DNA from: Hydrogenophaga sp.
GTDB taxonomy: Bacteria > Pseudomonadota > Gammaproteobacteria > Burkholderiales > Burkholderiaceae_C
Length of the DNA: 64,000 nt
NCBI RefSeq assembly: GCF_011390835.1
Contig: NZ_JAABRQ010000010.1
Span: forward strand, 1 to 64,000
Direction: 5' to 3'
This document shows, piece after piece, positions 17,581 through 26,786 of this stretch; position 1 is the first letter of the stretch, and each line of letters begins with the position of its first letter. The notes below the pieces were generated by a model that saw only the letters and a program-made list of their open reading frames with translations, was not told the DNA's origin and did not search any database. The translations under genes and the position numbers were made by a program.

Positions 17581-17915
17581 CCAGGGGCGCCTCTCAGGCT
17601 CGCAGCTTAGAAAGAATGCGCGGGCACTTGATGGTTGGCTTGCAACATCCAAATCCAACGCTGAAAGCTCGCCGAGGATGCGTTCAGCCAGCTCCTTGCC
17701 TGGACTTGCGCCGTGGGTCCAGCCGTGCGTGTCTTGACCGTTGCACCCCACCGCCTGGGGGTCTTCGCGCGGCGCCACAACCAGCGGAATGACCCTCGGC
17801 TCAACGCGGAAAATCCCGGTACCAAGTGAAGCGGGGCGAAACTAGAATCGGGACTATCAGCACGGCTAATGGATGATACGACGGCTTCGCCGCTGATGCC
17901 GTGGAGAGCCCCGAG

Positions 17916-18845
17916 GTGAGCACGTTCGATCCCGACGCCCTGGAATGCCTGGCCGCCATCGTGGAAGAGGGTGGCTTTGAGCGCGCGGCGCAGCGCCTGT
18001 CTATCACCCAGTCGGCGGTTTCACAGCGCCTTCGCGCGCTAGAGGCGCAGGTGGGCACGGTGCTCATCGTGCGCAGCCGCCCGCTCAAGCCAACGGCCGC
18101 CGGTCAGCTCATGATCAAGCACGCCAAGATGATGCGGCTGTTGCGCGCTGACCTTGACAAGGATCTCAAGGAGCTGGCCCCCAGCTCGGCCGGACACTCG
18201 CGCGAGGACGAACGCATTTCGCTGGCCATCAACGCCGACAGCATCGCCACCTGGGCGCTGCCCGCTCTTGACCCGCTGGCTCAGGGCGGCCTGCCGATCG
18301 AGATCATTACCGACGATCAGGACGTCACCCACGAATGGTTGCGAGAGGGGCAGGTGCTGGGCTGTGTGACCTCACTCGGTCAGGCACTGCGGGGCTGCAA
18401 GATGGAATCGCTGGGCGGCATGGACTATGTGCTGGTGGCGTCGGCCAGTTTTGCGCGCGAGCACTGCCCCCAGGGGATCAGCGCGCACAATTTTCACCAG
18501 TTCCCCTACGTTGCGTTCAATCGCAAGGACCAGCTGCAGCACCTGTTCGTGACACAGGCGTTTGGCCTGCCTCGCGTGATGTTGCGCCAGCGGTTCGTGC
18601 CGACCTGCGAAGGCCAGGTGCGTGCGGTGCAGGCGGGCTGGGGAGTGAGCGTGTTGCCCGAGCTGCAGGTGCGCGGGCAACTGGCCCGTGGCGAACTGAT
18701 CAACCTGGTGCCCAGCCATGCGCTGCGTGTGGCGCTGTACTGGCACTGCTGGAACCTGAGCTCCGACGTGCTCGATTCGCTCAGCCGAGCACTGCGTGAG
18801 GCGGCGGGCCACGCCCTGCACCCGCCAGCGGTCAAACGCCCATGA
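17916..18845 (+). CDS. argP: LysR-family regulator ArgP
   Basis: About 309 residues from a GTG at 17916 (STFDPDALECLAAIVEEGGFERAAQRL); a GTG at 17901 adds five residues. ITQSAVSQRLRALEAQVGTVLIVR is the recognition helix, nearly as in E. coli ArgP/IciA, and SLAINADSIATWALPAL, LGALDYV-like and LYWHCW stretches match its effector domain. Family knowledge: ArgP senses lysine/arginine and activates the divergent exporter gene argO/lysE. Here no LysE-type gene lies upstream; the 335 bp between 17581 and 17915 hold no recognisable gene, so the target must be elsewhere. It ends in a strong terminator. Confidence 0.85.
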   Translation: MSTFDPDALECLAAIVEEGGFERAAQRLSITQSAVSQRLRALEAQVGTVLIVRSRPLKPTAAGQLMIKHAKMMRLLRADLDKDLKELAPSSAGHSREDERISLAINADSIATWALPALDPLAQGGLPIEIITDDQDVTHEWLREGQVLGCVTSLGQALRGCKMESLGGMDYVLVASASFAREHCPQGISAHNFHQFPYVAFNRKDQLQHLFVTQAFGLPRVMLRQRFVPTCEGQVRAVQAGWGVSVLPELQVRGQLARGELINLVPSHALRVALYWHCWNLSSDVLDSLSRALREAAGHALHPPAVKRP

Positions 18846-18876
18846 AAAAGCCCCGCCGAGGCGGGGCTTTTTCATG
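18841..18876. terminator. Bidirectional intrinsic terminator between argP and the fasciclin gene
   Basis: Two 17-nt arms, CATGAAAAAGCCCCGCC and its exact complement, flank a 2-nt centre, giving a perfect 36-bp palindrome with A-runs and T-runs at both ends. It starts within the last codon of argP and ends 14 nt before the stop of the convergent fasciclin gene, so it can serve both strands. Confidence 0.93.
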
Positions 18877-18890
18877 AACAGAGTGATTGA

Positions 18891-19346
18891 TTACTTCGGC
18901 ATCACCACGGTGTCGATCACGTGGATCACGCCGTTGTCGGCCGCGATGTCGGTGGCGGTCACTTTGGCGTTGTCGACCATCACGCCACCGGTGGTGGAGA
19001 TGGTCAGCATGCTGCCCTGGACGGTCTTGACCTGACCGGCTTTGACATCCTTGGCCATCACTTTGCCGGGCACGACGTGGTAGGTCAGGACGGCGGTCAG
19101 CTTGGCCTTGTCTTTCAGCAGCGCGTCCAGATCAGCCTTGGGCACTTTGGCAAAGGCTTCATCGGTCGGGGCGAACACGGTGAACGGGCCTGGGCCCTTG
19201 AGCGTGTCCACCAGGCCGGCGGCCGTCAGCGCGGTTGCCAGCGTTTTGAAGTTGCCGGCGGCCACCGCGGTGTCGACGATGTCCTTGGCGTAGGCCGAGG
19301 TCATGGCGCCGAGGGTGATGAGGGAAGCGATGAGGGTCTTTTTCAT
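18891..19346 (-). CDS. Secreted fasciclin (FAS1) domain protein
   Basis: 151 residues from the ATG at 19346 ([20 protein letters not shown], a clear Sec signal peptide). One FAS1 domain follows: [15 protein letters not shown] is the H1-type motif, [14 protein letters not shown] the second, and [14 protein letters not shown] the C-terminal strand. Single-domain bacterial FAS1 proteins are periplasmic or extracellular and have roles in adhesion or symbiosis. A two-domain FAS1 lipoprotein gene lies just upstream on the same strand, so the pair may act together. Confidence 0.88.
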   Translation of the reverse strand: MKKTLIASLITLGAMTSAYAKDIVDTAVAAGNFKTLATALTAAGLVDTLKGPGPFTVFAPTDEAFAKVPKADLDALLKDKAKLTAVLTYHVVPGKVMAKDVKAGQVKTVQGSMLTISTTGGVMVDNAKVTATDIAADNGVIHVIDTVVMPK

Positions 19347-19438
19347 GATGAACTCCATTGAGAAGGTTGGTTGGGGAAAGGAACTGACAGGGGAAACAAG
19401 AGGCGGTCAGGAAAAACCATTGATCGGCGGCAAAGTGG

Positions 19439-20446
19439 TTACCCTGCTTGCGTTTGCAGGTTGGGGATTAGCACCTTGTCGATGACATGGATCACGCCAT
19501 TGCTGGCACGCACATCGACCGCCACGATGTTGGCTGCGTTCATCGTGGTGTCGGCGATGGTGGCGATCGCCGGCGCTGTGGCGTTGTTGTTTATGGTGAT
19601 CTGCTGTGGCATGTTGGCCGGCAGGGTGATCGTGTTGACGGGCGTGCCAAAGGGGATGCCCGCCGAGAGCACCTCAATGGGTAACACGTGGTAGCGCAAA
19701 ACCGTCGAGAGCTCGCTGTTGCTCAGGCCGTCCACGACTTGTTGAATGGCAGCGAAAGCGGCGTTGGTGGGCGCGAAGACCGTGAGCTTGGGGTCGGCTG
19801 CACTTAAGGCTGCTGCCAGGTCAGCCTGGACCATCGCACCCACCAAGGTGGAAAACGCCGGGTTCAGCTGAGCCATTTGCACAATATTCAGCACGCCCGG
19901 CGGCACCAGGACCTTGTTGATCACGTGAACCACGCCGTTGCTCGCGGCAATGTCCGGCGTGGTCACCGTGGCGGTGGTCAGGAGTGCATCGGTCAGCTGC
20001 ACGCCGCTGGTCAGAGCAAGCGCCAGCGGCGCACTTGCATTCTCAAATTGAAACAGCGTGGGCAGGTTTCCAGCGACGAGATCGCCAGAGAGATTGCGAC
20101 CAGCCACCACGTGATAGGTGAGCAAAGAGGCCAAAGCGTCCGCAGGGAGTGCAGCCACAAGCGCAGGGCCGTCGGCCAGACCGAGGGCGGTGGCCGCTTG
20201 GTCAAACGCTTCGTTGGTGGGAGCAAACACCGTCAGCAAGTCGGTGCCGCTCAAAGCACCAGCCAGGTCGGCCTTGATCACGGCAGCGACCAGCGTGCTG
20301 AATTGGGGATTGTCCTGCGCGATTTGAACGATGTTCTGCTGAGCGGCGGGGGTGGGTTCATCATCGCCACCGCCGCAAGCGGCGAGCAGGCTAGTACCGG
20401 CTGCGGCTACAGAGGTCAGCAGGAGGGTTCGTCGGTTGAAGGGCAT
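19439..20446 (-). CDS. Two-domain fasciclin (FAS1) lipoprotein
   Basis: 335 residues from the ATG at 20446 (MPFNRRTLLLTSVAAAGTSLLAACGGGDD is the N-terminal region). A lipobox LAAC at about residues 21-24 predicts lipid attachment, and the preceding NRR suggests a Tat-like n-region. Two FAS1 repeats follow, each with TVFAPTNEAF / TVFAPTNAAF, a LTYHVV / LRYHVL motif and NGVVHVINKVLVPP / [14 protein letters not shown]. The frame is open to 20638, but the 4-residue-conserved signal start fixes the shorter form. It is 92 nt upstream of the single-domain FAS1 gene and divergent from a TetR-type regulator. Confidence 0.88.
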   Translation of the reverse strand: MPFNRRTLLLTSVAAAGTSLLAACGGGDDEPTPAAQQNIVQIAQDNPQFSTLVAAVIKADLAGALSGTDLLTVFAPTNEAFDQAATALGLADGPALVAALPADALASLLTYHVVAGRNLSGDLVAGNLPTLFQFENASAPLALALTSGVQLTDALLTTATVTTPDIAASNGVVHVINKVLVPPGVLNIVQMAQLNPAFSTLVGAMVQADLAAALSAADPKLTVFAPTNAAFAAIQQVVDGLSNSELSTVLRYHVLPIEVLSAGIPFGTPVNTITLPANMPQQITINNNATAPAIATIADTTMNAANIVAVDVRASNGVIHVIDKVLIPNLQTQAG

Positions 20447-20612
20447 GGCGTTGTCCTGAATGAAATGGAGGTAAACGTTCTTTTCGAAGGCCCGTGATGA
20501 CCGCTTTCCTGTGTGTGGAAAATCACGGCCAAAAACTTGCCAGAGCGAATAATAATCACAAAAGACTGAAATGTGACTGAGGAGTATGTAACGATACCTA
20601 GCAGTGGGGTTA

Positions 20613-20635
20613 TCGACTTCTGGGTCGACTTCTGG
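20613..20635 (+). repeat. Tandem 11-bp direct repeat upstream of the tetR-type gene
   Basis: TCGACTTCTGG occurs at 20613-20623 and again at 20625-20635, one base apart, 34 bp before the regulator start. Two in-phase copies (12-bp period, just over one helical turn) in a divergent promoter could bind a regulator dimer. No further copies were noticed. Confidence 0.4.
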
Positions 20636-20668
20636 CACAATTCCTGCTGAACATTACTTTGGTGTGCC

Positions 20669-21307
20669 ATGTCCAGTGCCGTCCTGAATTCCCCCACTAC
20701 CTCCACCCCCAAACGCAGTTTTCGCGAGCAAATGCACCTTGCGCGAGAGGACGCCATCGTCTCCGCCGTGAATCGGCTGCTGGCCGAGAAGGGCTTTGAG
20801 GCGATGACGGTGGACGAGGTCGCGGCCGAGGTGGGCATTGCCAAGGCCAGCCTCTACAAACACTTTCCCAGCAAGGAAGATCTGGCGGCCGCGGCCATGG
20901 TGCGCGTGATGGACCGGGCACGCGCCTTTCTCGACAGCCTGGACACCACTCGCCCGGCAGCGGATCTGCTCCAGGCGGTGGCCCGCTGGACCATGGAAGT
21001 GCAATTGGCGGGTGAAATGCCTTCGCTACCGAGCGAAAACTCCAGCCTGCGAGCAGCGCTCACCACCAACAAGGCCTATGTGGATGGCCTGATGGACGTG
21101 AGTGAGCGCTTGGGGCACTGGATTGAAATGGCGCAGGCCGACGGCAGCATCAATCCAAAATTGCCACCGATCGCTGTGCTCTACACCCTGTATGCGCGGG
21201 CCTGTGACCCGGTGCTGGGCTTTCTCAAAGGCTCTGGTCTGTACAACAGCGAGCAGATCATCGACATGGTGCTTGGCACCTGCTTCGACGGCCTAAAGAC
21301 CCGCTAA
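20669..21307 (+). CDS. TetR/AcrR-family transcriptional regulator
   Basis: 212 residues. The N-terminal DNA-binding domain is clear: IVSAVNRLLAEKGFEAMTVDEVAAEVGIAKASLYKHFPSKEDL, with the helix-turn-helix at about residues 50-70. The C-terminal ligand domain ends SEQIIDMVLGTCFDGLKTR. The gene is divergent from the fasciclin lipoprotein (222-bp gap), so autoregulation and control of the fasciclin genes are plausible. A CCCCCCGC-AGC-GCGGGGGG hairpin follows the stop codon. Confidence 0.88.
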   Translation: MSSAVLNSPTTSTPKRSFREQMHLAREDAIVSAVNRLLAEKGFEAMTVDEVAAEVGIAKASLYKHFPSKEDLAAAAMVRVMDRARAFLDSLDTTRPAADLLQAVARWTMEVQLAGEMPSLPSENSSLRAALTTNKAYVDGLMDVSERLGHWIEMAQADGSINPKLPPIAVLYTLYARACDPVLGFLKGSGLYNSEQIIDMVLGTCFDGLKTR

Positions 21308-21326
21308 CCCCCCGCAGCGCGGGGGG
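21308..21326 (+). terminator. GC hairpin after the tetR-type gene
   Basis: CCCCCCGC and GCGGGGGG pair around a 3-nt loop immediately after the stop codon; a G-run follows rather than T, so termination efficiency is uncertain. Confidence 0.4.
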
Positions 21327-21335
21327 GGGGTGTCA

Positions 21336-21758
21336 CTACCGCACCAATAGCACGGGCACTTGACAGTGCGCCAGTACCCGGGTGGCCACGGAGCCCATGA
21401 CCAGATTGCCCAGGGCGCTGTGGCCGTGAGAGCCCATCATCACGAGGTCGAATTTGCCGGCTTCGGCAGCTTTGGCGATCATCTCGCCGGCCGAACCCAC
21501 CTTGTGGATGACCTTGGGGTTCATGCCGTGCCGTTGCAGAAATTTCACCACCGGAGCGGTGATTTTCTCAGCTTCGTCGGCGTAATAGCCGTCAGCAATC
21601 TCCTTGCCCACGGCCGCGCGCGCGCGCGAAGGCAATGGCGACTGGACCGTCAGCAGCGTGACCTCCTTGGCCCCACTGAACACCTCATCGTGGGTCGTGA
21701 GATAAGCCAGCATCTTCTTGGTGTAGGTGCTGCCATCGACGGCGAGCAGGATCTTCAT
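21336..21758 (-). CDS. Universal stress protein (UspA family)
   Basis: 140 residues from the ATG at 21758 (MKILLAVDGSTYTKKML); the frame has an earlier ATG at 21773 that adds RRST. The nucleotide-binding signature GSHGHSALGNLVMGSVATRVL fits the G-2x-G-9x-G-S/T pattern of ATP-binding Usp proteins, and VPVLLVR closes the fold. Cytosolic stress-responsive protein. It converges on the tetR-type gene and stands alone. Confidence 0.9.
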   Translation of the reverse strand: MKILLAVDGSTYTKKMLAYLTTHDEVFSGAKEVTLLTVQSPLPSRARAAVGKEIADGYYADEAEKITAPVVKFLQRHGMNPKVIHKVGSAGEMIAKAAEAGKFDLVMMGSHGHSALGNLVMGSVATRVLAHCQVPVLLVR

Positions 21759-21843
21759 GGTGCTTCTCCTCATGGTGTGGGTGACGCTTTCAGTTTACGG
21801 CCATCCGGGCACAAAACCTTGCGCTGGCGCAAGCCGCGCCTGC

Positions 21844-22746
21844 TCAGATGTCGATCAGCCCGACCGGGTTGAAGGCGAGCTGTTCGTTTTTGTGGGCATA
21901 GCCCAGGGGGTTTGCCACGATGCGGCAGCGCCCGACCCGTTGGTCTTGCGGGCAATGCAGGTGGCCGTGAAGCCAGAGGTCAGCCAGCGGCAGCCAATCG
22001 TCCAGCGCGTTGCAAAAACCGGCGGTGCCCGGGCTGAGGCCGTAGCGCGGATCGGCGCTATGCAGAGTGGGTGCGAAGTGCGTCACCACCACGGTGAGCC
22101 CGTCGAAGGGCTGGGCCAGCGCAGCTTGCAGCCAGTGCTGGCAGTCCAGCGCGATCGCGCGCATGGCCTCGGCATCAAACAGGCGGCCATGTCGCTCGCT
22201 CGCCATCTTCTCCAAGTAGAAGTTGGCGGCGCGGAACGCCTTCTCGCGCTGCCGCAGGCGGTGGGTGAGGGGATCGGTGGTGCGCGCAGGCCGGATGCTG
22301 CGGGCCTTGCCCTTGCCCTTGGCCTGCGGGCTGTTGAGCGGTCGAGGCGTCTCCGGCGGCAGCTGGCCCAGCGCGTCGTAGTCTGCCCATAGCGTGGTGC
22401 CGATCAGCCGCACACCTTGCATCACGCGGGTTTCACGCTCCAGCCAGTCGATACCGAGCCGATCACAGGTCTGGCGCAGCTCGGCGTGCACCTGATCCAC
22501 GTCGCGCGCATCGTATTCGTGGTTGCCGGGTACGAACATCACCGGCACCGGCCAGCCCGCGTACTGGGGAAGGGGCGAAAAACGCCGCAACCCCCAGTCG
22601 GGCTCAGTCATCACACTGCCGTCGTGCCGCGTCTGGTAGGAGCCGATGTCGCCGGCCAGCACCAGCACGTCTGCACCGGGCGCGGGCATGGCCACAAAGT
22701 CTGGGTTGGTTTCAAGATGCAGGTCACTCAGGAGCTGGATGCGCAT
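21844..22746 (-). CDS. Calcineurin-like metallophosphoesterase
   Basis: 300 residues. The metallophosphoesterase motifs appear in order: LSDLHLE (residues 5-11), VLAGDIG, FVPGNHEY, VVVTHFAP and WLHGHLH. A lysine/arginine-rich insert (PQAKGKGKARSIRPARTTDP) interrupts the middle of the fold and is unusual. Substrate unknown; family members hydrolyse nucleotides, cyclic nucleotides or phosphoproteins. The start at 22746 is 4 nt after the LysR-type gene's stop, so the two are probably one operon. Confidence 0.85.
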   Translation of the reverse strand: MRIQLLSDLHLETNPDFVAMPAPGADVLVLAGDIGSYQTRHDGSVMTEPDWGLRRFSPLPQYAGWPVPVMFVPGNHEYDARDVDQVHAELRQTCDRLGIDWLERETRVMQGVRLIGTTLWADYDALGQLPPETPRPLNSPQAKGKGKARSIRPARTTDPLTHRLRQREKAFRAANFYLEKMASERHGRLFDAEAMRAIALDCQHWLQAALAQPFDGLTVVVTHFAPTLHSADPRYGLSPGTAGFCNALDDWLPLADLWLHGHLHCPQDQRVGRCRIVANPLGYAHKNEQLAFNPVGLIDI

Positions 22747-22750
22747 GGGC

Positions 22751-23737
22751 TCATTGTCGGGGCTGGCGGCTACCCCTGCCTTCGCCGCGAAACCCGGCTG
22801 CCGAGGCTAGGCTCACCGCATCGAGCAGCCAGCGTCGAGCGCTGTCGTGTGCAAACTGGCGGTGCCAGATCGCGTCGACGTGCACGGCCGGTACGGTCAG
22901 CGGCAGTGCCGTCTGGGCCAGGCGGTGCTTCATGCCGGTGGCGCGCAGGAAATGCCGTGGTAATACGGTGAGCAAGTCGGTGGACGCCACCACCTGCCCA
23001 GCGGTGAAGAATTGGTTGACGGTGAGCACCACCCGGCGCCGCCGGGAGAGCGCGCTCAGCGCCTCGTCCACAAAGCCGTATGGCCGGCCGGAAAAGCTCA
23101 CCAGCAGGTGGCGGGCGCTGCAGTAGTCGTCCAGCGAGATCGGTTGCCCGGCCAGCGGGTGGCCGCGCCGCATCACTACCGCGTACTGCCCCTCGTAGAG
23201 TCGCCGGTGCAGAAAGCGCGGGTTGTCGTCTTGCAGATGCCCGGCGCTGAGCTCCGCCAGCACACCCGGGAAATGGCCCAGCGCCAGGTCGACCGAACCC
23301 GACGCCAGCATGTCGCGCGGATCGCGGGTGGTCAAGGGCAGGGCCCGTAAATTCACGCCCGGCGCTTCGCGCTCCAGGATGTCCATCAGGTCGGGCACCA
23401 CCATGGCTGCCGTGGCGTCGGCCATGGCTAGCACAAAGCTGTTGCGCGCTTGGGCGGGATCAAACTCGCCGGGCGACAGCGATTCGCGCAGCTGCTTCAA
23501 GGCGTCACGCACCACCGGCCACAGCGCCAGCGCCGCCGGTGTGGGCTCCACGCCGTAGCCCGAGCGCCTCACCAGGTCGTCGCCCAGGGTCTCACGCAAG
23601 CGGCGCAGGGCGTTGCTCACCGCGGGCTGGGTCATGGCCAGGTTGTGGGCCGCGCGGGTCAGGTTGCCCTCGGCCATCACCTCGTCAAACACCCGCAACA
23701 AATTGAGATCGAGCGTGCGGAAGTTGCGTTCATTCAT
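22751..23737 (-). CDS. LysR-family transcriptional regulator
   Basis: 328 residues from the ATG at 23737 (MNERNFRTLDLNLLRVFDEVMAEGNLTRAAHNLAMTQPAVS); an earlier start at 23764 would add nine residues. LTRAAHNLAMTQPAVSNALRRLRETLGDDLVRRSG is the HTH, and the C-terminal region is a periplasmic-binding-type effector domain of the NodD/NahR subgroup. It is followed by the phosphoesterase gene and divergent from a small membrane protein gene at 23839. An inverted repeat overlaps its start codon, consistent with autoregulation. Confidence 0.87.
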   Translation of the reverse strand: MNERNFRTLDLNLLRVFDEVMAEGNLTRAAHNLAMTQPAVSNALRRLRETLGDDLVRRSGYGVEPTPAALALWPVVRDALKQLRESLSPGEFDPAQARNSFVLAMADATAAMVVPDLMDILEREAPGVNLRALPLTTRDPRDMLASGSVDLALGHFPGVLAELSAGHLQDDNPRFLHRRLYEGQYAVVMRRGHPLAGQPISLDDYCSARHLLVSFSGRPYGFVDEALSALSRRRRVVLTVNQFFTAGQVVASTDLLTVLPRHFLRATGMKHRLAQTALPLTVPAVHVDAIWHRQFAHDSARRWLLDAVSLASAAGFRGEGRGSRQPRQ

Positions 23738-23751
23738 AACATTGGTGAATG
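23731..23751. promoter_or_regulatory. Inverted repeat at the LysR gene start (candidate LysR box)
   Basis: CATTCA (23731-23736) and TGAATG (23746-23751) are separated by 9 nt; the centre includes a T-N11-A arrangement typical of LysR-type sites. It overlaps the regulator's start codon and faces the divergent gene at 23839. Confidence 0.35.
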
Positions 23752-23838
23752 TAAGGCACAACAAAAATAAGCGAGCAAGACATTCGGGTTTACCCTAATA
23801 TGTGCACATTGCCATTCCCTTCCCTGAAGGAGCCTCAC

Positions 23839-24387
23839 ATGAATACGCTGTCACCCACCGCCTCTCCGACCCTTGGGTACCCCTCCGTGGCTTCTGCCAC
23901 CGGCCAGTACCACACCCCGCGCCGATTTGATGGCGCCCGCAGCCTCGCCGCTTTGCTGCTGGCCGCAGCTGTGGCCGCGCTGGTCGTGGTCGCAGATCGG
24001 CTCGTGAACACTTGGGCCGACGGTCATCTGCTCGCTGCCTGGGTGTTTTCTTGGATCGTGGTGCTCGCCGGTCTGGCCCTGTTCGCTGGCACGGCCCGCC
24101 GGCTGGCGCAGCGCACCATGCGCGGTCTTGATGCTTGGTCGCGAGCCCGGGCACTGGCCCGCGCCGATGCCCGCCTGTGGAAAGCTGCACAAAGCGACCC
24201 GCGACTCATGGGTGAGCTGATGCAAGCGCAGGCGCGTGATCTCGTCGACGACCTCGCGTTCAGCAACGCCCTCGCGCCCATGGGCCTGTCGCCCGACTTG
24301 GTGGAGCCCGAAGGCAGCCGATGGGAGCGCTTCATCGAGCGCGTGGGCGAGAATCGCCTGCGTAACATGCACCTGCACTACATCTGA
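23839..24387 (+). CDS. Predicted two-helix membrane protein, unknown function
   Basis: 182 residues from the ATG at 23839, preceded by GAAGGAG. Two hydrophobic helices are visible (SLAALLLAAAVAALVVVAD and LLAAWVFSWIVVLAGLALFA), followed by a charged, mostly helical cytosolic region containing ALARADARLWKAAQSDPRLMGEL. I do not recognise a named family with certainty. It resembles small uncharacterised membrane proteins of Burkholderiales. It is divergent from the LysR gene and ends before a strong terminator. Confidence 0.65.
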   Translation: MNTLSPTASPTLGYPSVASATGQYHTPRRFDGARSLAALLLAAAVAALVVVADRLVNTWADGHLLAAWVFSWIVVLAGLALFAGTARRLAQRTMRGLDAWSRARALARADARLWKAAQSDPRLMGELMQAQARDLVDDLAFSNALAPMGLSPDLVEPEGSRWERFIERVGENRLRNMHLHYI

Positions 24388-24422
24388 GGCGCAGATCAAC
24401 ATCGGCGCTTGAGGCCACCATG

Positions 24423-24456
24423 AAAGAAGCCACCGGGTCGCGGTGGCTTCTTTTTT
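24423..24456 (+). terminator. Intrinsic terminator after the small membrane protein gene
   Basis: AAAGAAGCCACC and GGTGGCTTCTTT form a 12-bp stem with a 7-nt loop, followed by a T-run. It also lies 70 nt past the pckG stop and could act weakly on that strand. Confidence 0.9.
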
Positions 24457-24528
24457 GTTAGGCCCGGGGGCGGCTCGCGTCCCGGGCATCAGGGTCAGGC
24501 GCAGATCGTGCACCCGCCATTGTTCGCC

Positions 24529-26406
24529 TCAGGCCAGGGTGGCCAGGCGCTTCTCCAGTTCGGCTTTGGTGCTCACCAGCGCCTCGGGCAGGTGGTGAGC
24601 CAGCTGTTCAAAATGGGTGTCATGCAGCTTGAGCTCCTCGACCCAGGCCGCCTTGTCGATGCTTGTCACGGTCTGGAACTGCTCGGCGCTGAAGTCCAGG
24701 CCGGTCCAGTTCATTTCAGCGTAGGCGGGCGCGACGCCAAACATGGTCAGCTCGCCCTGGGCATTGCCTTCGAGTCGGTCGATCATCCACTTGAGCACGC
24801 GCATGTTCTCGCCGTAGCCGGGCCAGACGAACTTGCCCTCGGCGTTCTTGCGGAACCAGTTCACGCAGAAGATCTTGGGCAGGGTATGGCCCAAGCTCTC
24901 CAGTCTCTTCTCCATGTCCAGCCAGTGCTGGAAATAGTCGCTCATGTTGTAGCCGCAGAATGGCAGCATGGCGAAAGGGTCGCGCCGTACCACGCCTTGT
25001 GCGCCGAACGCGGCGGCGGTGGTCTCGCTGCCCATGGTGGCAGCCATGTAGACGCCCTCCATCCAGGTGCGTGCCTCGGTCACCAGCGGCACGGTAGTAG
25101 AACGGCGGCCCCCGAAGATGAAGGCATCGATGGCCACGCCGGCCGGGTCGTCCCACTGGGGGTCGAGCGCGGGGTTGTTGGTGGCGGCCACGGTGAAGCG
25201 CGAATTGGGGTGCGCGGCCTTCGCGCCGGTTTCCTTGGCGATCTGCGGCGTCCAGTCTTTGCCCTGCCAGTCAATCAAGTGATCGGGTAACTGGCCGCTG
25301 TCTTTCTCCATGCCTTCCCACCACACATCGCCGTCGTCTGTCAGCGCCACGTTGGTGAAGATCACGTTCTTGTCCAGCGAGCGCATGCAGTTCGGGTTGG
25401 TGTGCATGTTCGTACCCGGGGCCACGCCGAAGTAACCCGCTTCCGGGTTGATGGCGTAGAGCTTGCCGTCCGCGTGTGGCTTGATCCAGGCGATGTCGTC
25501 ACCAATGGTGGTGACCTTCCAGCCCGAAAATGCGCTCTCGGGCGGCACCAGCATGGAGAAGTTGGTCTTGCCACAAGCGCTGGGGAAAGCTGCGGCCACG
25601 TGGTATTTCCTGCCCTGCGGATTCGTCACACCCAGGATCAGCATGTGCTCGGCCAGCCAGCCCTGGTCGCGGCCCATGGTGGAAGCGATGCGCAGCGCCA
25701 AGCATTTTTTGCCCAGCAGAGCGTTGCCACCGTAGCCCGAGCCATAACTCCAGATCTCGCGCGACTCCGGGTAGTGCACGATGTACTTGACTTTCGGGTT
25801 GCAGGGCCAGCTCGTGGTGTCTTTCTCGCCAGCGCCCAGTGGTGCGCCCACCGAGTGCATGCACGGCACAAATTCGCCGTCCATGCCCAGCACGTCGAAC
25901 ACGGCCTTGCCCATGCGGGTCATGAGCTTCTGGTTAACCGCAACATAGGCGCTGTCGGTCAGCTCCACGCCAATGTGGGCAATGTGCGAACCCAGTGGAC
26001 CCATGCTGAACGGCACCACGTACATGGTGCGACCCGCCATGCAGCCGTCAAACAGTGGCTGCAGCGTCTGACGCATTTCGGCAGGCGCCATCCAGTTGTT
26101 GGTCGGGCCGGCGTCTTCCTTCTTCTCAGAGCAGATGTAGGTGCGGTCTTCCACCCGCGCCACATCCGACGGGTCCGACCAGGCGAGGTAGCTGCCCGGG
26201 CGCTTGGCCGGGTTCAGCTGCTTGAAGGTGCCGGCCTGCACCAGCTCCTGGCACAGGCGCTGGTATTCGGCCTCGCTGCCATCGCACCAGACCACATCGG
26301 CCGGCTTGCACAACGCGACCATGTCGGCTACCCAGGCGATCAGGCGCGCATGCTTTACATAGGCGGGGGTGTTCAGGTTCAGGCCCTGCATCACGGGTGA
26401 GTTCAT
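24529..26406 (-). CDS. pckG: Phosphoenolpyruvate carboxykinase (GTP)
   Basis: 625 residues from the ATG at 26406 ([22 protein letters not shown]). The GTP-type hallmarks are present: [16 protein letters not shown] is the kinase-1a P-loop, including the reactive Cys, [12 protein letters not shown] the metal site, and [16 protein letters not shown]-like [20 protein letters not shown] the substrate lobe. Length matches the family's about 600-620. Reaction: oxaloacetate + GTP to PEP + GDP + CO2, gluconeogenesis, cytosol. The frame is open to 26448. The 380 bp upstream (to 26786) hold no gene other than the promoter region and the neighbour's terminator. Confidence 0.95.
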   Translation of the reverse strand: MNSPVMQGLNLNTPAYVKHARLIAWVADMVALCKPADVVWCDGSEAEYQRLCQELVQAGTFKQLNPAKRPGSYLAWSDPSDVARVEDRTYICSEKKEDAGPTNNWMAPAEMRQTLQPLFDGCMAGRTMYVVPFSMGPLGSHIAHIGVELTDSAYVAVNQKLMTRMGKAVFDVLGMDGEFVPCMHSVGAPLGAGEKDTTSWPCNPKVKYIVHYPESREIWSYGSGYGGNALLGKKCLALRIASTMGRDQGWLAEHMLILGVTNPQGRKYHVAAAFPSACGKTNFSMLVPPESAFSGWKVTTIGDDIAWIKPHADGKLYAINPEAGYFGVAPGTNMHTNPNCMRSLDKNVIFTNVALTDDGDVWWEGMEKDSGQLPDHLIDWQGKDWTPQIAKETGAKAAHPNSRFTVAATNNPALDPQWDDPAGVAIDAFIFGGRRSTTVPLVTEARTWMEGVYMAATMGSETTAAAFGAQGVVRRDPFAMLPFCGYNMSDYFQHWLDMEKRLESLGHTLPKIFCVNWFRKNAEGKFVWPGYGENMRVLKWMIDRLEGNAQGELTMFGVAPAYAEMNWTGLDFSAEQFQTVTSIDKAAWVEELKLHDTHFEQLAHHLPEALVSTKAELEKRLATLA

Positions 26407-26733
26407 GAAAACGGCTCCAGGCAAAAGATCAAAGCGGTGTGCATTCAAGACACCAACAGCCGCTGTCCACGGGCTGCGTGGGCGGGCGGCTGTTGAAGGG
26501 CTCGCGTGCGAAAAGGGCGGTCGGCGCTCGGGGCTGCGGGGCGGGTAACGGATACAGCGGCTGGAGTGCCTGGCCCGGTCTGTGGACCAGGTTGGCGTTC
26601 CGCGGGTCGACTTATGGCTCCATTTTAAGAACGCCCCAAGGTGGTTACAGAGTTGTTACATGCAAAACCCGCATAACTTCATGCCCAAAACAGGGTGCCG
26701 CTGCGGTCTGTCGCCGCTTGGCCGAACAGGCAA

Positions 26734-26768
26734 GAAAAAAGCCGAAGGCCCCAGAGGGCGTTCGGCTT
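26734..26768 (-). terminator. Intrinsic terminator after the 47-residue membrane protein gene
   Basis: On the minus strand AAGCCGAA and TTCGGCTT form the outer stem, with a GC-rich inner stem, followed by a T-run (A-run 26734-26740 on the plus strand). It starts 19 nt past the stop of the small gene. Confidence 0.85.
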
Positions 26769-26786
26769 GACCGGGTCGCGGGAACG

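Noticed and set aside
17607-17825. 72-residue minus-strand open frame in the gap upstream of argP
   Set aside because: No ribosome-binding site and no recognisable motif; a lysE remnant was looked for and not seen.
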